From Chlamydiia bacterium (GTDB taxonomy: Bacteria; Chlamydiota; Chlamydiia; Chlamydiales; 2-12-FULL-49-11): 45,094 bases of DNA. Under the pieces are notes generated by a model. That model worked only from the letters and a program-made list of their open reading frames with translations, ran no database searches and was not told where the DNA came from. The stretch spans positions 1 to 45,094 of the forward strand of contig JAJACQ010000029.1 of NCBI GenBank assembly GCA_022601435.1, read 5' to 3'. Below, piece by piece: positions 25,288 to 33,570 of this stretch (its first letter is position 1; every line of letters begins with the position of its first letter). Made by a program: the position numbers and the translations under genes.

Positions 25288-26373
25288 ATGAAAAGAGTTG
25301 TTGTATTTGGAAAAGGTGTTAGTGGTCAAGCTGCAAAAAGATTACTTGAGATAAAAGGGTTTGATGTATGTCTTTTAAATACCGATGAAAAAAAGCCTAA
25401 AGGAGTGTTTGAGTTCGCTGTTATTTCTCCTGGGATTAATAGTTCTCATCCATTTGTGCAAAGTGTTGCAAAGAATATTGAGATAATTTCAGAAGTAGAG
25501 TTAAGTTTTAGGTTTTCAAATTGTAAAATAATAGGCGTAACTGGTACGAATGGAAAAAGTTCGTTATGTACTTTTTTAGGTCATATGTTTTCTGCAAAGG
25601 TATGTGGAAATATGGGGATTCCTGCATGTGATGTACTCCCATTTGCAAAAAAAGAAGATTGGGTAGTTGTAGAACTAAGTAGTTATCAACTAGAGTTGAT
25701 GTGGTCAAATAAATTAGATGTTGCTGTTTTATTAGAGATTACAGAGGATCATCTTGATCGCCATAAAACATTTAACAATTATAAAGCTGTAAAACTTCGG
25801 ATTAAAGACTTAGTAAAAGATGATGGCTTTTTTTTTCAGGTCCAAAAGAGTAATTTTGTAAAGGATAGTTTTTTCCCAAAAGAAGTAAATGAGATTTTAA
25901 AAGTATTAGAGAGAAAAGCTGGTGGGAATTTAAAACAGGCGTATGTAGATTACAAACCCCTTCCCCATCGACTTGAAGTTGTGGGTAAAAGAAACGGTAT
26001 AAACTTTATAAATGATAGTAAGTCAACAACACCACAATCCACTATTTTTGCAGTTAATAGATTAAAAGAACGACCTATTTTATTAGTGGGTGGTGAAGAT
26101 AAGGGGTTGGATTTTTGTATTTGGAATGATGAACTTCAAAATAAAGTCAAAGCAATTATATGTTTTGGTGAAGCAAAAGAAAAAATCAAAAAATCGTTGC
26201 AGAGCAATTTCGTTGTCTATACAGTAAATAAAATGGAGGAGGCAATTTTAAAAGGATTGTCTTTAGCTTCGAAAGAAGATACCATATTATTATCTCCTGG
26301 TTGTGCAAGTTTTGATCAATTTAAAAGCTTTGAACATAGAGGCGATATTTTTAAAAGGGAAGTATTAAAATGA
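25288..26373 (+). CDS. murD: UDP-MurNAc-L-alanine:D-glutamate ligase, short form
   Basis: The 361-residue Mur ligase has a Rossmann start (VVVFGKGVSGQAAKRLL), ATP loop GVTGTNGKSSLCTFLG, the VVELSSYQLE motif, EITEDHLDRHKTFNNY, and the C-terminal HRLEVVGKRNGINFINDSK and LLSPGCASFDQFKSFEHRG. All expected catalytic motifs are present. It is distinctly shorter than usual (about 430-450), the loss lying in the central domain after residue 170. It is read by the ribosome right after mraY (AGGA just before ATG) and overlaps the LysM gene by ATGA. Confidence 0.95.
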   Translation: MKRVVVFGKGVSGQAAKRLLEIKGFDVCLLNTDEKKPKGVFEFAVISPGINSSHPFVQSVAKNIEIISEVELSFRFSNCKIIGVTGTNGKSSLCTFLGHMFSAKVCGNMGIPACDVLPFAKKEDWVVVELSSYQLELMWSNKLDVAVLLEITEDHLDRHKTFNNYKAVKLRIKDLVKDDGFFFQVQKSNFVKDSFFPKEVNEILKVLERKAGGNLKQAYVDYKPLPHRLEVVGKRNGINFINDSKSTTPQSTIFAVNRLKERPILLVGGEDKGLDFCIWNDELQNKVKAIICFGEAKEKIKKSLQSNFVVYTVNKMEEAILKGLSLASKEDTILLSPGCASFDQFKSFEHRGDIFKREVLK

Positions 26374-27035
26374 ATAGGAAAGAAATTATTATTTTTTCAG
26401 TCTTTGTAAATATGGCATTGTTAACAGCTTTATTTATTTCGGCTTTAAGACCTACTTTAAAAGGTGAAATGAGTCACTCTTCTGAAGAAGTTGTGATTTT
26501 AGATAAATCAAAAAATCACACTTTGACTGAAAGTAAAGAGATTGATCAGGTAGATCAAATATTAAAAGATTATATCGCAAAAGCAGAAAGTCCTATTATT
26601 GAACAAAAGCAGCAGGTAAGTACATCTCAAAATCCTCAGATGGAGGAAAAGCCTAAAGAGATTAAAAAACCTGAAAAATCTCCGTTAATTGAAGTTATAG
26701 TAAGATCAGGTGATGTATTAGAAAAAATAGCAAGGCGTCACCGCACAACTGTTGAAGAAATTATGACTATAAATAAAATGAAAGATACACGGCTGCGAAT
26801 TGGGCAAACAGTTTACTTAAGAGAGAATACAAGAAAGAAAACTAAAATTTCACAAACAAATAAATCGCCAAATAAAAACACTCAGCAAAAGTACTATGTT
26901 GTAAAAAAGGGTGATAGTGCTTGGACTGTTGCGATAAAAAATCACATAAAAGTTGCTGATCTTTTAAAATTAAATGATCTAAATGAGTCAAGAGCTAAAA
27001 GAATAAAACCTGGGGATAGGTTACGCATCAGGTAA
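26370..27035 (+). CDS. nlpD: Membrane-anchored LysM protein (NlpD position)
   Basis: The 221-residue protein has an N-terminal membrane anchor (about 7-25), a charged linker to about residue 105, and two LysM domains. The first contains VRSGDVLEKIARRHRTTVEE (about 110) and the second VKKGDSAWTVAIKNHIKVA (about 176). LysM binds peptidoglycan glycan strands, here in the periplasm. There is no LytM/M23 peptidase domain after the LysM repeats, so any NlpD-like role would be binding or regulation only. It overlaps murD by 4 bp and is 3 bp before ftsW. Confidence 0.88.
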   Translation: MNRKEIIIFSVFVNMALLTALFISALRPTLKGEMSHSSEEVVILDKSKNHTLTESKEIDQVDQILKDYIAKAESPIIEQKQQVSTSQNPQMEEKPKEIKKPEKSPLIEVIVRSGDVLEKIARRHRTTVEEIMTINKMKDTRLRIGQTVYLRENTRKKTKISQTNKSPNKNTQQKYYVVKKGDSAWTVAIKNHIKVADLLKLNDLNESRAKRIKPGDRLRIR

Positions 27036-27038
27036 TAA

Positions 27039-28145
27039 ATGAGAATTTTTTCTATTTCGATTTTAGCAACTGTAGCGCTCACTTGTCTTGGTCTTTTAAT
27101 GGTTTTTAATACGACCTCTGCAGAGATTATAGACAAAGGAGTTATTACATATATTCCCCTTCTTCGTCAATTTCTCCACATTCTCTTTGGTAGTGTGTTA
27201 GGTTGGATTTGTTATGTTTATGGGTATGACTTCTTTCTCTCAAGGGGAGGGGCAGTTTATGTTACTTTACTCTTGTTGCTTACTTGTGTTTTTGTTCCTA
27301 AAATAGGAGTTTATCTTAATGGTTCACATCGTTGGTTAAATATATTCGGAGTCTCATTACAACCCTCAGAGATCACAAAGTTAGGTTTTCCTGTTTTTTA
27401 TCTCTATCTATTAAAAAAAGTTAATCAAAAAGTATCATTCAAAACTTTTTGCCTCTGGCAAATTCCTCTTTTATTACCAATTTGTTTGATTTTACTTGAG
27501 CCTGATAATGGAACGGCATTTATTTTAATTGTGACTTTGATATTACTTTATTTTATTACAAAGGTGCGCTTAATCTATTGGTTAATTCCTACAGCAGTTG
27601 CCTCTGTATCTTTATTATCTGTTGCGCTAAGTATGCCACATGTAACAGCAAGGATTACATCGTACTTAAATCCAGAAAGTGATATTTTAGGAAAAGGACA
27701 CCAGGCCTACCAAGCAAAAATCGCAGCCGGTTGTGGTTTGTTTTTTGGACGCGGCTTAGGTGAGAGTATGCAAAAATATCATTATTTACCTGAAGCTAGA
27801 AGTGATTATATTGCAGCTATTTATGCTGAAGAGTTTGGTTTTTTAGGAATTGTGTTGTTAGTTTCACTTTATACCTTAATTGCAGCAATGGGCTTTGCAG
27901 TTGCTTTTAAAACAAAAGATATTTATGCACATTATCTTGTTGTCACATATACATTCATAATCTCTTTTGGAGCGTTTTTAAATTTGGGTATTGTGTCAGG
28001 AATGCTTCCATCAAAAGGAACAAATCTTCCGTTTTTTAGTGCAGGTGGTTCATCATTTATATCGAATTTATTAATGATTGCGATTATCTTAAGTGTATAT
28101 CGAAAATCGACGCAGGAAGAAAAATTGTTAGGAGGAAGGTTTTGA
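27039..28145 (+). CDS. ftsW: SEDS-family peptidoglycan polymerase FtsW
   Basis: The 368-residue protein has about ten membrane segments and SEDS signatures: RWLNIFGVSLQPSEITKLGF, LLEPDNGTAFIL, ARSDYIAAIYAEEFGFLGIV and LPSKGTNLPFFSAGGSS. The Asp of EARSDYI is the position expected for the extracellular catalytic residue. It polymerises lipid II during division with a partner transpeptidase not in this window. The last bases overlap the TTG start of murG (TTGA). Confidence 0.95.
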   Translation: MRIFSISILATVALTCLGLLMVFNTTSAEIIDKGVITYIPLLRQFLHILFGSVLGWICYVYGYDFFLSRGGAVYVTLLLLLTCVFVPKIGVYLNGSHRWLNIFGVSLQPSEITKLGFPVFYLYLLKKVNQKVSFKTFCLWQIPLLLPICLILLEPDNGTAFILIVTLILLYFITKVRLIYWLIPTAVASVSLLSVALSMPHVTARITSYLNPESDILGKGHQAYQAKIAAGCGLFFGRGLGESMQKYHYLPEARSDYIAAIYAEEFGFLGIVLLVSLYTLIAAMGFAVAFKTKDIYAHYLVVTYTFIISFGAFLNLGIVSGMLPSKGTNLPFFSAGGSSFISNLLMIAIILSVYRKSTQEEKLLGGRF

Positions 28146-29206
28146 GGGACTATATTCATGGGGAAGAGTGTATTGCTTTTGCAGTAGGTGGTACTGGAGG
28201 CCATGTATTACCGGCGCTTAGAATTGCAAATAATCTTCCAGGAGAAGGAAGGCGTATTTTAATTGGAGTGGGTATTGAAGAAAATCCTTTTGTGTCACAA
28301 AAAGAATTTTCTAGATTTAATGTGTTAGGGATGAATTTTTCAGCGGGAATTTTTTCTGGATTGTATGCAATTGCTCGCGGAGTAAAGACTGCAATCAAGG
28401 TTTTACAAAAGCAAAAGTGCACACATGTGATTGGTATGGGTGGATTTCATTCACTTCCAGTATTAATTGCAGCTTGTTATTTACGAGTGCCTATTACTTT
28501 ATATGAACCAAATATAATCCCTGGAAGGGTGAATAAATTATTTTCTTTTTTTTCAAAAAGAACACTTATTTTATTTGAAGAAGTCAAAAAACAACTTTTC
28601 GGAAAAACGAAGTTACTTAATTTGACAATGCGAAGTGATAATTTAAATTTACCTTCTAAGGCTCTTTTAAGAGAGGAATTTGGTTTAGATCCGGATGTCA
28701 CAACGATTTTAGTTTTTGGTGGGTCAAAAGGTGCTGCTACTATGAATAAAAAGATAAGTAAGATACTTTGTGGTTTTAAAAAAGAGGTTCAAGTCATACA
28801 TTTAAGTGGGGTGTCTACAAAGTTAAAAAAGTTATATGAATTAAATGGTATAAAATCATATGTAGCAACTTTTTTAAAAGAAATGAACAAAGCTTGGAAA
28901 GCTTCTGACTTTGCAATTTGTAGATCGGGCGCAGGATCTATAAAAGAAGCATTAATTCATCATACTCCTGCAATGCTCATCCCTTATCCACACTCAATGG
29001 GGGATCATCAAAGTCATAATGCAGAATTTTTAGAAAAAGTTGTCGGTAGCGCAAAAGTTTTTGAGGAGAAAGATTTTTCTGAGGAAGAGTTTTGTAAAAG
29101 TTTAGATTTTTTCTATGATGCTAAAAATAGAAAACAAATGCAGGGGAAGATTCTTAAGTATCTAGAGATGCGAAAAGGAGAGTATATTGACAGTTTGTTG
29201 CTATAA
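28142..29206 (+). CDS. murG: UDP-GlcNAc:lipid I GlcNAc transferase
   Basis: The 354-residue GT-B enzyme makes lipid II at the inner face of the membrane. It has the N-terminal AVGGTGGHVLPALRIA, then HVIGMGGFHSLPVLIAA, YEPNIIPGRVNK, LVFGGSKGAATMNK and the donor-binding CRSGAGSIKEALIHHTPAMLIPY region. The start is TTG at 28142, supported by a strong GGAGG 6-10 nt upstream and by TTGA overlap with ftsW. It overlaps murC by 20 bp. Confidence 0.96.
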   Translation: MRDYIHGEECIAFAVGGTGGHVLPALRIANNLPGEGRRILIGVGIEENPFVSQKEFSRFNVLGMNFSAGIFSGLYAIARGVKTAIKVLQKQKCTHVIGMGGFHSLPVLIAACYLRVPITLYEPNIIPGRVNKLFSFFSKRTLILFEEVKKQLFGKTKLLNLTMRSDNLNLPSKALLREEFGLDPDVTTILVFGGSKGAATMNKKISKILCGFKKEVQVIHLSGVSTKLKKLYELNGIKSYVATFLKEMNKAWKASDFAICRSGAGSIKEALIHHTPAMLIPYPHSMGDHQSHNAEFLEKVVGSAKVFEEKDFSEEEFCKSLDFFYDAKNRKQMQGKILKYLEMRKGEYIDSLLL

Positions 29207-30482
29207 AGAAGTTGTAGAGAGTGATTTAAAAAATGGAGTTCATTTAGCAGGTATTGGAGGGGTTGGTATGACAGCTCTTGCTGAGATGTTGTTGGATCTA
29301 GGTATTAAAGTATCAGGCTCAGATATAAATGAATCTAAAAATGTTGAATATTTAAGATCACGAGGAGTTGAAATATTTGCTTCTCATAAAAAGGAAAATA
29401 TTTCTAATCAACTAGTGTGTCGTACTCGTGCAGTAAAAGATGATAATGAAGAGGTGTGTTTTGCAAAAAAAGCAGTTTTTAGAAGTGCACTTCTTGGCTT
29501 TTTAGCAAAAGGGAAAAAACAATTGGTAGTTACAGGCGCACATGGGAAAACCTCTACCTCAGCACTGCTTGCTCATTGCATGGAGTTTCTTGGATTTGAT
29601 ATTTCATATGCTGTGGGTGGATTATCACCTAGTCTACAAAGATACGGAAAAATTGGTTCAAGTGATTTTTTTGTTATTGAAGGAGATGAAAGTGATGGCT
29701 CACATCTAAACACAGATCCATATGGTGGGATTTTAACGAGTTTAGATGTCGACCATTTAGCGTTTTGGAAAAAGGGCGAAGCTTTAATTGATTCGTACTT
29801 TAAGTTTATTTCAAAAATTAAAGAACCAAAGCACTTTTGCTTTTATGGTGAGGATAAAGCCTTACCAAAAAAAATTTCTGGAATAAGTTATGGAAGCTTT
29901 GATTGTAAATATAATCTAGGTGACATTGAAATCCTTTTTGATAAAAGTGTATTTTATCAAGAAGGTCATAGAATTTTATTTCCAATGTATGGTGAGTATA
30001 ATGCAAAAAATGCCTTAGCTGTTTATGCGTTGTTAAGATCTTTTGATATCGAAGGTAAAAAAATCAGAGAGGCATTATCTTCATTTAAAGGAATTTTGAG
30101 GCGAATGGAATACTTAGGGAAAAACATCTACTCTGATTATGCTCATCATCCTGAGGAGGTTAAGTGTGTTATGAAAGATGTTTCTAAATTTTCAGATGAT
30201 GTCATTATTATTTTTGAGCCCCATAGACTTTCACGCTTTTTTGATGAGCTAGATAATTTTTGCAAAGTTTTTAAAAACGTAATTATAACAGATGTTTTTA
30301 ATGCAAGTGAAGGGTTGAATATTGACCAAAAACCACTGATAGATAAGTTTTGTAAAAAAACGAATTCTAAGTATGTTTCATTAAAAAATATTCCTAAATT
30401 TTTAGATTCAGTTGATAAAAAAATTCTTGCTCTTGGTGCAGGTTCATTAGATAAAGTGTTAAGAGAGTATGTTAAAAAATAA
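29187..30482 (+). CDS. murC: UDP-MurNAc:L-alanine ligase, stand-alone
   Basis: The 431-residue Mur ligase begins with the MurC-type GVHLAGIGGVGMTALAEML and has ATP loop VTGAHGKTSTSALLAH, FVIEGDESDGSHL, TSLDVDHLAFWK and the C-terminal YSDYAHHPEEVK. It is a single-domain-set MurC that ends before ftsQ; there is no D-Ala-D-Ala ligase fused to it, unlike in Chlamydiaceae. The TTG start has AGGAG 6 nt upstream. It overlaps murG by 20 bp and ftsQ by 14 bp, so the block is translated as a unit. Confidence 0.95.
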   Translation: MTVCCYKEVVESDLKNGVHLAGIGGVGMTALAEMLLDLGIKVSGSDINESKNVEYLRSRGVEIFASHKKENISNQLVCRTRAVKDDNEEVCFAKKAVFRSALLGFLAKGKKQLVVTGAHGKTSTSALLAHCMEFLGFDISYAVGGLSPSLQRYGKIGSSDFFVIEGDESDGSHLNTDPYGGILTSLDVDHLAFWKKGEALIDSYFKFISKIKEPKHFCFYGEDKALPKKISGISYGSFDCKYNLGDIEILFDKSVFYQEGHRILFPMYGEYNAKNALAVYALLRSFDIEGKKIREALSSFKGILRRMEYLGKNIYSDYAHHPEEVKCVMKDVSKFSDDVIIIFEPHRLSRFFDELDNFCKVFKNVIITDVFNASEGLNIDQKPLIDKFCKKTNSKYVSLKNIPKFLDSVDKKILALGAGSLDKVLREYVKK

Positions 30483-31239
30483 TAGAAAAAGTTTATTCGC
30501 CTTTTTTTGTCTGTTCGGTTTGTCAGTGATTATTTTACTTGTGGGAAAAATGAGTACATTTAAAGGTAAATCAATTCAAACAATTACTCAACTATCACTT
30601 CAAAAAGAAGCTCTGTCTTCATTATATTTAACAGAGGTGCTAGGGTTGTCTTTTGATAAACCTACTTTAAGAGAGGATTTTGATTTAAAAAATGAACAAG
30701 AGAAGCTTTTAAGTTCTCCCATAATTGAAAAGGCTAGTTTAAATTTTATTGATGATACTCATTTACAAGTTACATATAAACATTTCACTCCCATTGCTTT
30801 ATTAGGGGACTTTAAAAATAGAGGGATTGATTTAAAAGGAAGGATTTTTCCTATTAGACCGTTTTTAGCGCCCAAAGCAATGACGAAAGTTTTTTTAGGA
30901 ATTAGTGAAATTCAAGATTGTCACAATATAACAGGTTATAAAGAAAAAACAAGATGGGATTTTGCGGCTTGTGTATTACGTAAATTAATAGATCTTGAAA
31001 TTAAAGGGAGGGTGTCTTTGATTGATGTCTCAAAAATTGAAGAGATGAGTCTTGGGAAAAATGAGTTAGTTATTCAAGTGGATTACTTAAAGAGAAAAGA
31101 TATATTGAGATTATCAAAAAGAAACTATTTGAATGAAGTGTCAAATTATATTATACTTTGTGATAAATTAAATGATGAATCAGGAACTTTGATGATCGAT
31201 TTTAGATTTGACTCATGCGCTTTTATTGAGCGGTTTTAA
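30469..31239 (+). CDS. ftsQ: FtsQ/DivIB-like division protein
   Basis: The 256-residue protein has a short cytosolic N-terminus, one membrane helix (about 9-26) and a periplasmic part with a POTRA-like first half (residues 55-115, ending TYKHFTPIALLGDF). Sequence identity to FtsQ is weak; the call rests on topology, size and position directly after murC, where FtsQ is expected. FtsQ bridges parts of the divisome. The start overlaps the murC end by 14 bp. Confidence 0.7.
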   Translation: MLKNNRKSLFAFFCLFGLSVIILLVGKMSTFKGKSIQTITQLSLQKEALSSLYLTEVLGLSFDKPTLREDFDLKNEQEKLLSSPIIEKASLNFIDDTHLQVTYKHFTPIALLGDFKNRGIDLKGRIFPIRPFLAPKAMTKVFLGISEIQDCHNITGYKEKTRWDFAACVLRKLIDLEIKGRVSLIDVSKIEEMSLGKNELVIQVDYLKRKDILRLSKRNYLNEVSNYIILCDKLNDESGTLMIDFRFDSCAFIERF

Positions 31240-31265
31240 AAGAGGTTATCATACAAAGGACTTAT

Positions 31266-31589
31266 ATGGACGATTACATTCAAATACAATGGACTGCAGC
31301 AAATTTAGACGAAGCAAGAGATATCATAGAATTTTTATTGGAAGAAAAATTAATTTCTTGTGCTTCTATAATCCCATTGGTTGAGTCGTGGTATGTTTGG
31401 GAAAATGAAGTTGTTTGTGGTCAAGAGATTAAGGTTTTAATGAAAACACTTTCTCATCATTATAAAAGTGTAGAAAGTTTAATTAGAAAAAAACATAGTT
31501 ATGAAATTGCTGAAATTCTTTCATTTTCAATTAGAGATGGGAATGATAAATATTTAAAATGGATGTATGATCAGGTAATGGATAAATAA
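31266..31589 (+). CDS. cutA: CutA-family divalent-ion tolerance protein
   Basis: The 107-residue protein has the CutA ferredoxin-like layout: an initial strand, the helix NLDEARDIIEFLLEEKLISCASI, then VESWYVWENEVVCGQEIKVLMKT with the family's W-x-G-(E/Q)-(I/V) spacing, and the terminal YEIAEILSFSIRDGNDKYLKWM. CutA forms very stable trimers of unclear function. AAGGA precedes the ATG by 6 nt. It follows ftsQ in the same order I know from chlamydial genomes. Confidence 0.92.
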   Translation: MDDYIQIQWTAANLDEARDIIEFLLEEKLISCASIIPLVESWYVWENEVVCGQEIKVLMKTLSHHYKSVESLIRKKHSYEIAEILSFSIRDGNDKYLKWMYDQVMDK

Positions 31590-31603
31590 AAAGGGGACTA
31601 AAA

Positions 31604-31930
31604 ATGTTAGTTACAAAAGAAGAAAAGAATAATGGATTGATTCTTAGATTAGAGGGGCGTTTAGATGCGACTACTTCAATTCAGTTAGAAAATGTTTTGA
31701 ATGATGCAATTGGTGGAGAGAAAGTAAATGTATTACTCGATTTTTCAGGAATTGAGTATTTAAGTAGTGCGGGAATGAGAGTTTTGCTTTCTATGACAAA
31801 AAGATTGAAGGGAATGAGCGGATCACTTAAGCTCTTTGGTATTCATGATGATGTAATGGAAATTATACGTCTGGCGGGATTTGAGACAATTTTACAAATT
31901 TTTAATGATGAAGGTAGTGCTTCATCATAA
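31604..31930 (+). CDS. rsbV: STAS-domain anti-sigma factor antagonist
   Basis: The 108-residue single STAS domain has LEGRLDATTSIQLE near the start and the phosphorylation loop DFSGIEYLSSAGMRVLLSM, in which the serine after LS is the usual kinase target. RsbV-type proteins bind an RsbW kinase to free a sigma factor. No kinase or sigma factor is adjacent here. AGGGG is 8 nt before the ATG. It sits 14 bp after cutA and is followed within 9 bp by miaA. Confidence 0.93.
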   Translation: MLVTKEEKNNGLILRLEGRLDATTSIQLENVLNDAIGGEKVNVLLDFSGIEYLSSAGMRVLLSMTKRLKGMSGSLKLFGIHDDVMEIIRLAGFETILQIFNDEGSASS

Positions 31931-31939
31931 GGCACTTTT

Positions 31940-32941
31940 TTGGGAAGAGATACTTATAAAGAATTAGAACCTCAGCTACAAGAATCTGAATCTTTGAAAA
32001 ATAAGAAAAAGAAGATTATTATTTTAGCGGGTCCAACATCAACTGGTAAAACAGACCTTTCGTTGATTATAGGAAAGGCAATTGGTGGTGAGATTATAAG
32101 TGCTGACTCTGTGCAGCTTTATAAAGGCACAGATATTGGTAGTGCAAAAGCGACTAAAGAGCAAAGAAAAACACTTCCTCATCATTTATTAGATATATGT
32201 GATATTAAAGATTATTTTTCTGTTGTGAATTTTCATGATGAGGTTGTTTCTTCTTGTGAAGAGATTTTTAATCATAATAGCACTCCTATAATTGTGGGGG
32301 GTGCTGGATTCTATATTCATACTATTTTATTTGGGCCTCCGAAAGGACCTCCAGCTGATCCTACCCTTAGAAAAAGCTTAGAAGAAGATGCTGAAAAATA
32401 TGGTATTGAGATGTTGCATGGAAAGCTTAAAAGCTTAGATCCAGATTATGCCGAGACCATTACCTTATCTGATAAACATAAAATTATCCGTGCACTTGAA
32501 ATTATGGCTTTGACAGGAAAGAAGGTGACTGAGATACCCAAACCTTCTAGAGAAGATATTCCTAAAGACATAGACTTTCGTTGTTGGTTTTTATACTATC
32601 CAAAGGATATTTTATATAAGAGAATAGAAAGACGTTGTGAAGCTATGGTTGAAAATGGTCTTGTAGATGAAGTTTTGCGACTAAAAGAAGAGGGGTTATT
32701 AGAAAATCCTTCTGCAGCAAATGCTATCGGATATAGGCAAGTTTTGAACTATTTAGAGACTAGACAGACAGACAGTGATTGGGAAGTTTTTTTACAGAAT
32801 TTTAAAAAAGCATCTAGAAATTATGCCAAACGTCAATTTACATGGTTTAGGAAAGAGCCACTTTTTAGGTGGTTAGATCTTTCAAAATTTGATACTGATA
32901 GAGCGTGTGAAATTATTATTTCAGATTTTGAAAATAACTAA
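31940..32941 (+). CDS. miaA: tRNA dimethylallyltransferase
   Basis: The 333-residue enzyme has P-loop ILAGPTSTGKTDLS, SADSVQLYKGTDIGSAK, PHHLLDI, VGGAGFYIHTIL and the C-terminal YAKRQFTWFRKE. It prenylates A37 of tRNAs reading UNN codons. The start is TTG with AAGG about 7 nt upstream, giving about 25 residues before the core; an internal ATG start is not available before the P-loop. The N-terminal extension is charged and probably unstructured. About 205 bp of AT-rich sequence without recognisable features separates it from rsfS. Confidence 0.95.
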   Translation: MGRDTYKELEPQLQESESLKNKKKKIIILAGPTSTGKTDLSLIIGKAIGGEIISADSVQLYKGTDIGSAKATKEQRKTLPHHLLDICDIKDYFSVVNFHDEVVSSCEEIFNHNSTPIIVGGAGFYIHTILFGPPKGPPADPTLRKSLEEDAEKYGIEMLHGKLKSLDPDYAETITLSDKHKIIRALEIMALTGKKVTEIPKPSREDIPKDIDFRCWFLYYPKDILYKRIERRCEAMVENGLVDEVLRLKEEGLLENPSAANAIGYRQVLNYLETRQTDSDWEVFLQNFKKASRNYAKRQFTWFRKEPLFRWLDLSKFDTDRACEIIISDFENN

Positions 32942-33110
32942 GTGAAAACTCATAAATATTTAAATTTTTTTTATTCTTTTTATCAAGTGGTTTTTAGAAT
33001 AGTCATTGTAGTCTTTGAGGATAAAATAGTGTTTAAATGAGTGAAAAATTCTATAAATCTAACATTATTTGAATTTGGTGATATAACTTATTAATTTCCT
33101 TAATTATTGC

Positions 33111-33139
33111 TGGATATGATTTTAGGGTTTGTGTATACT
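33111..33139 (+). promoter_or_regulatory. Putative promoter for a leaderless rsfS transcript
   Basis: TGGATA (33111-33116), a 17-nt spacer and TATACT (33134-33139) lie 7 nt before the ATG at 33147, with no Shine-Dalgarno between. Confidence 0.4.
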
Positions 33140-33146
33140 AAATCGT

Positions 33147-33491
33147 ATGGATAAAAATGCACGATTAAAATATATTGTTGATTTTCTTGAAGATAAAAAG
33201 GGAGTTAATCCCTTAGTACTTGATGTAAGTAAATTTTCTAACGTCACAGATTATTTAGTGATTATTGACGGATTTGTTTCAAGACACGTTTCAGCAATGG
33301 GAGTCTCCCTTGCAAGAGAGATGAAAGATAAGTTTAAAGAGCGACCACTACGCGTTGAAGGATTGCAAGCAGGAGAGTGGGTTTTGGTTGATTACGGTGA
33401 TATTATCGTTCACATTTTTATGCCAGGTGTTCGTGATCGTTATAATCTTGAAACCCTTTGGAAAGAAGGCCAAGTCGTTTCATTTGCATAG
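33147..33491 (+). CDS. rsfS: Ribosomal silencing factor RsfS
   Basis: The 114-residue protein matches the RsfS/YbeB family: KYIVDFLEDKKGVNPLVLDV, TDYLVIIDGFVSRHV, the EGLQAGEWVLVDYGDIIVHIF core and the terminal RDRYNLETLWKEG. It binds ribosomal protein L14 and blocks subunit joining. ATG 33147 is chosen because it yields the normal N-terminus; a TTG at 33129 would add six residues but has no ribosome binding site. fabF follows 79 bp later. Confidence 0.95.
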   Translation: MDKNARLKYIVDFLEDKKGVNPLVLDVSKFSNVTDYLVIIDGFVSRHVSAMGVSLAREMKDKFKERPLRVEGLQAGEWVLVDYGDIIVHIFMPGVRDRYNLETLWKEGQVVSFA

Positions 33492-33535
33492 TTAAATTTT
33501 GTAATTTTTTCAAAATAAATTAACGCTCTAATCTG

Positions 33536-33564
33536 TTGCTTAAAATTAAAGCATACAGTAGAAT
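33536..33564 (+). promoter_or_regulatory. Putative promoter for a leaderless fabF transcript
   Basis: TTGCTT (33536-33541), a 17-nt spacer and TAGAAT (33559-33564) end exactly 6 nt before the fabF ATG. The six bases are TTTTTC, with no ribosome binding site. Confidence 0.45.
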
Positions 33565-33570
33565 TTTTTC

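Noticed and set aside
32942..33110. A possible gene between miaA and rsfS
   Set aside because: Only short frames with frequent stops and no ribosome binding site are seen; treated as intergenic.
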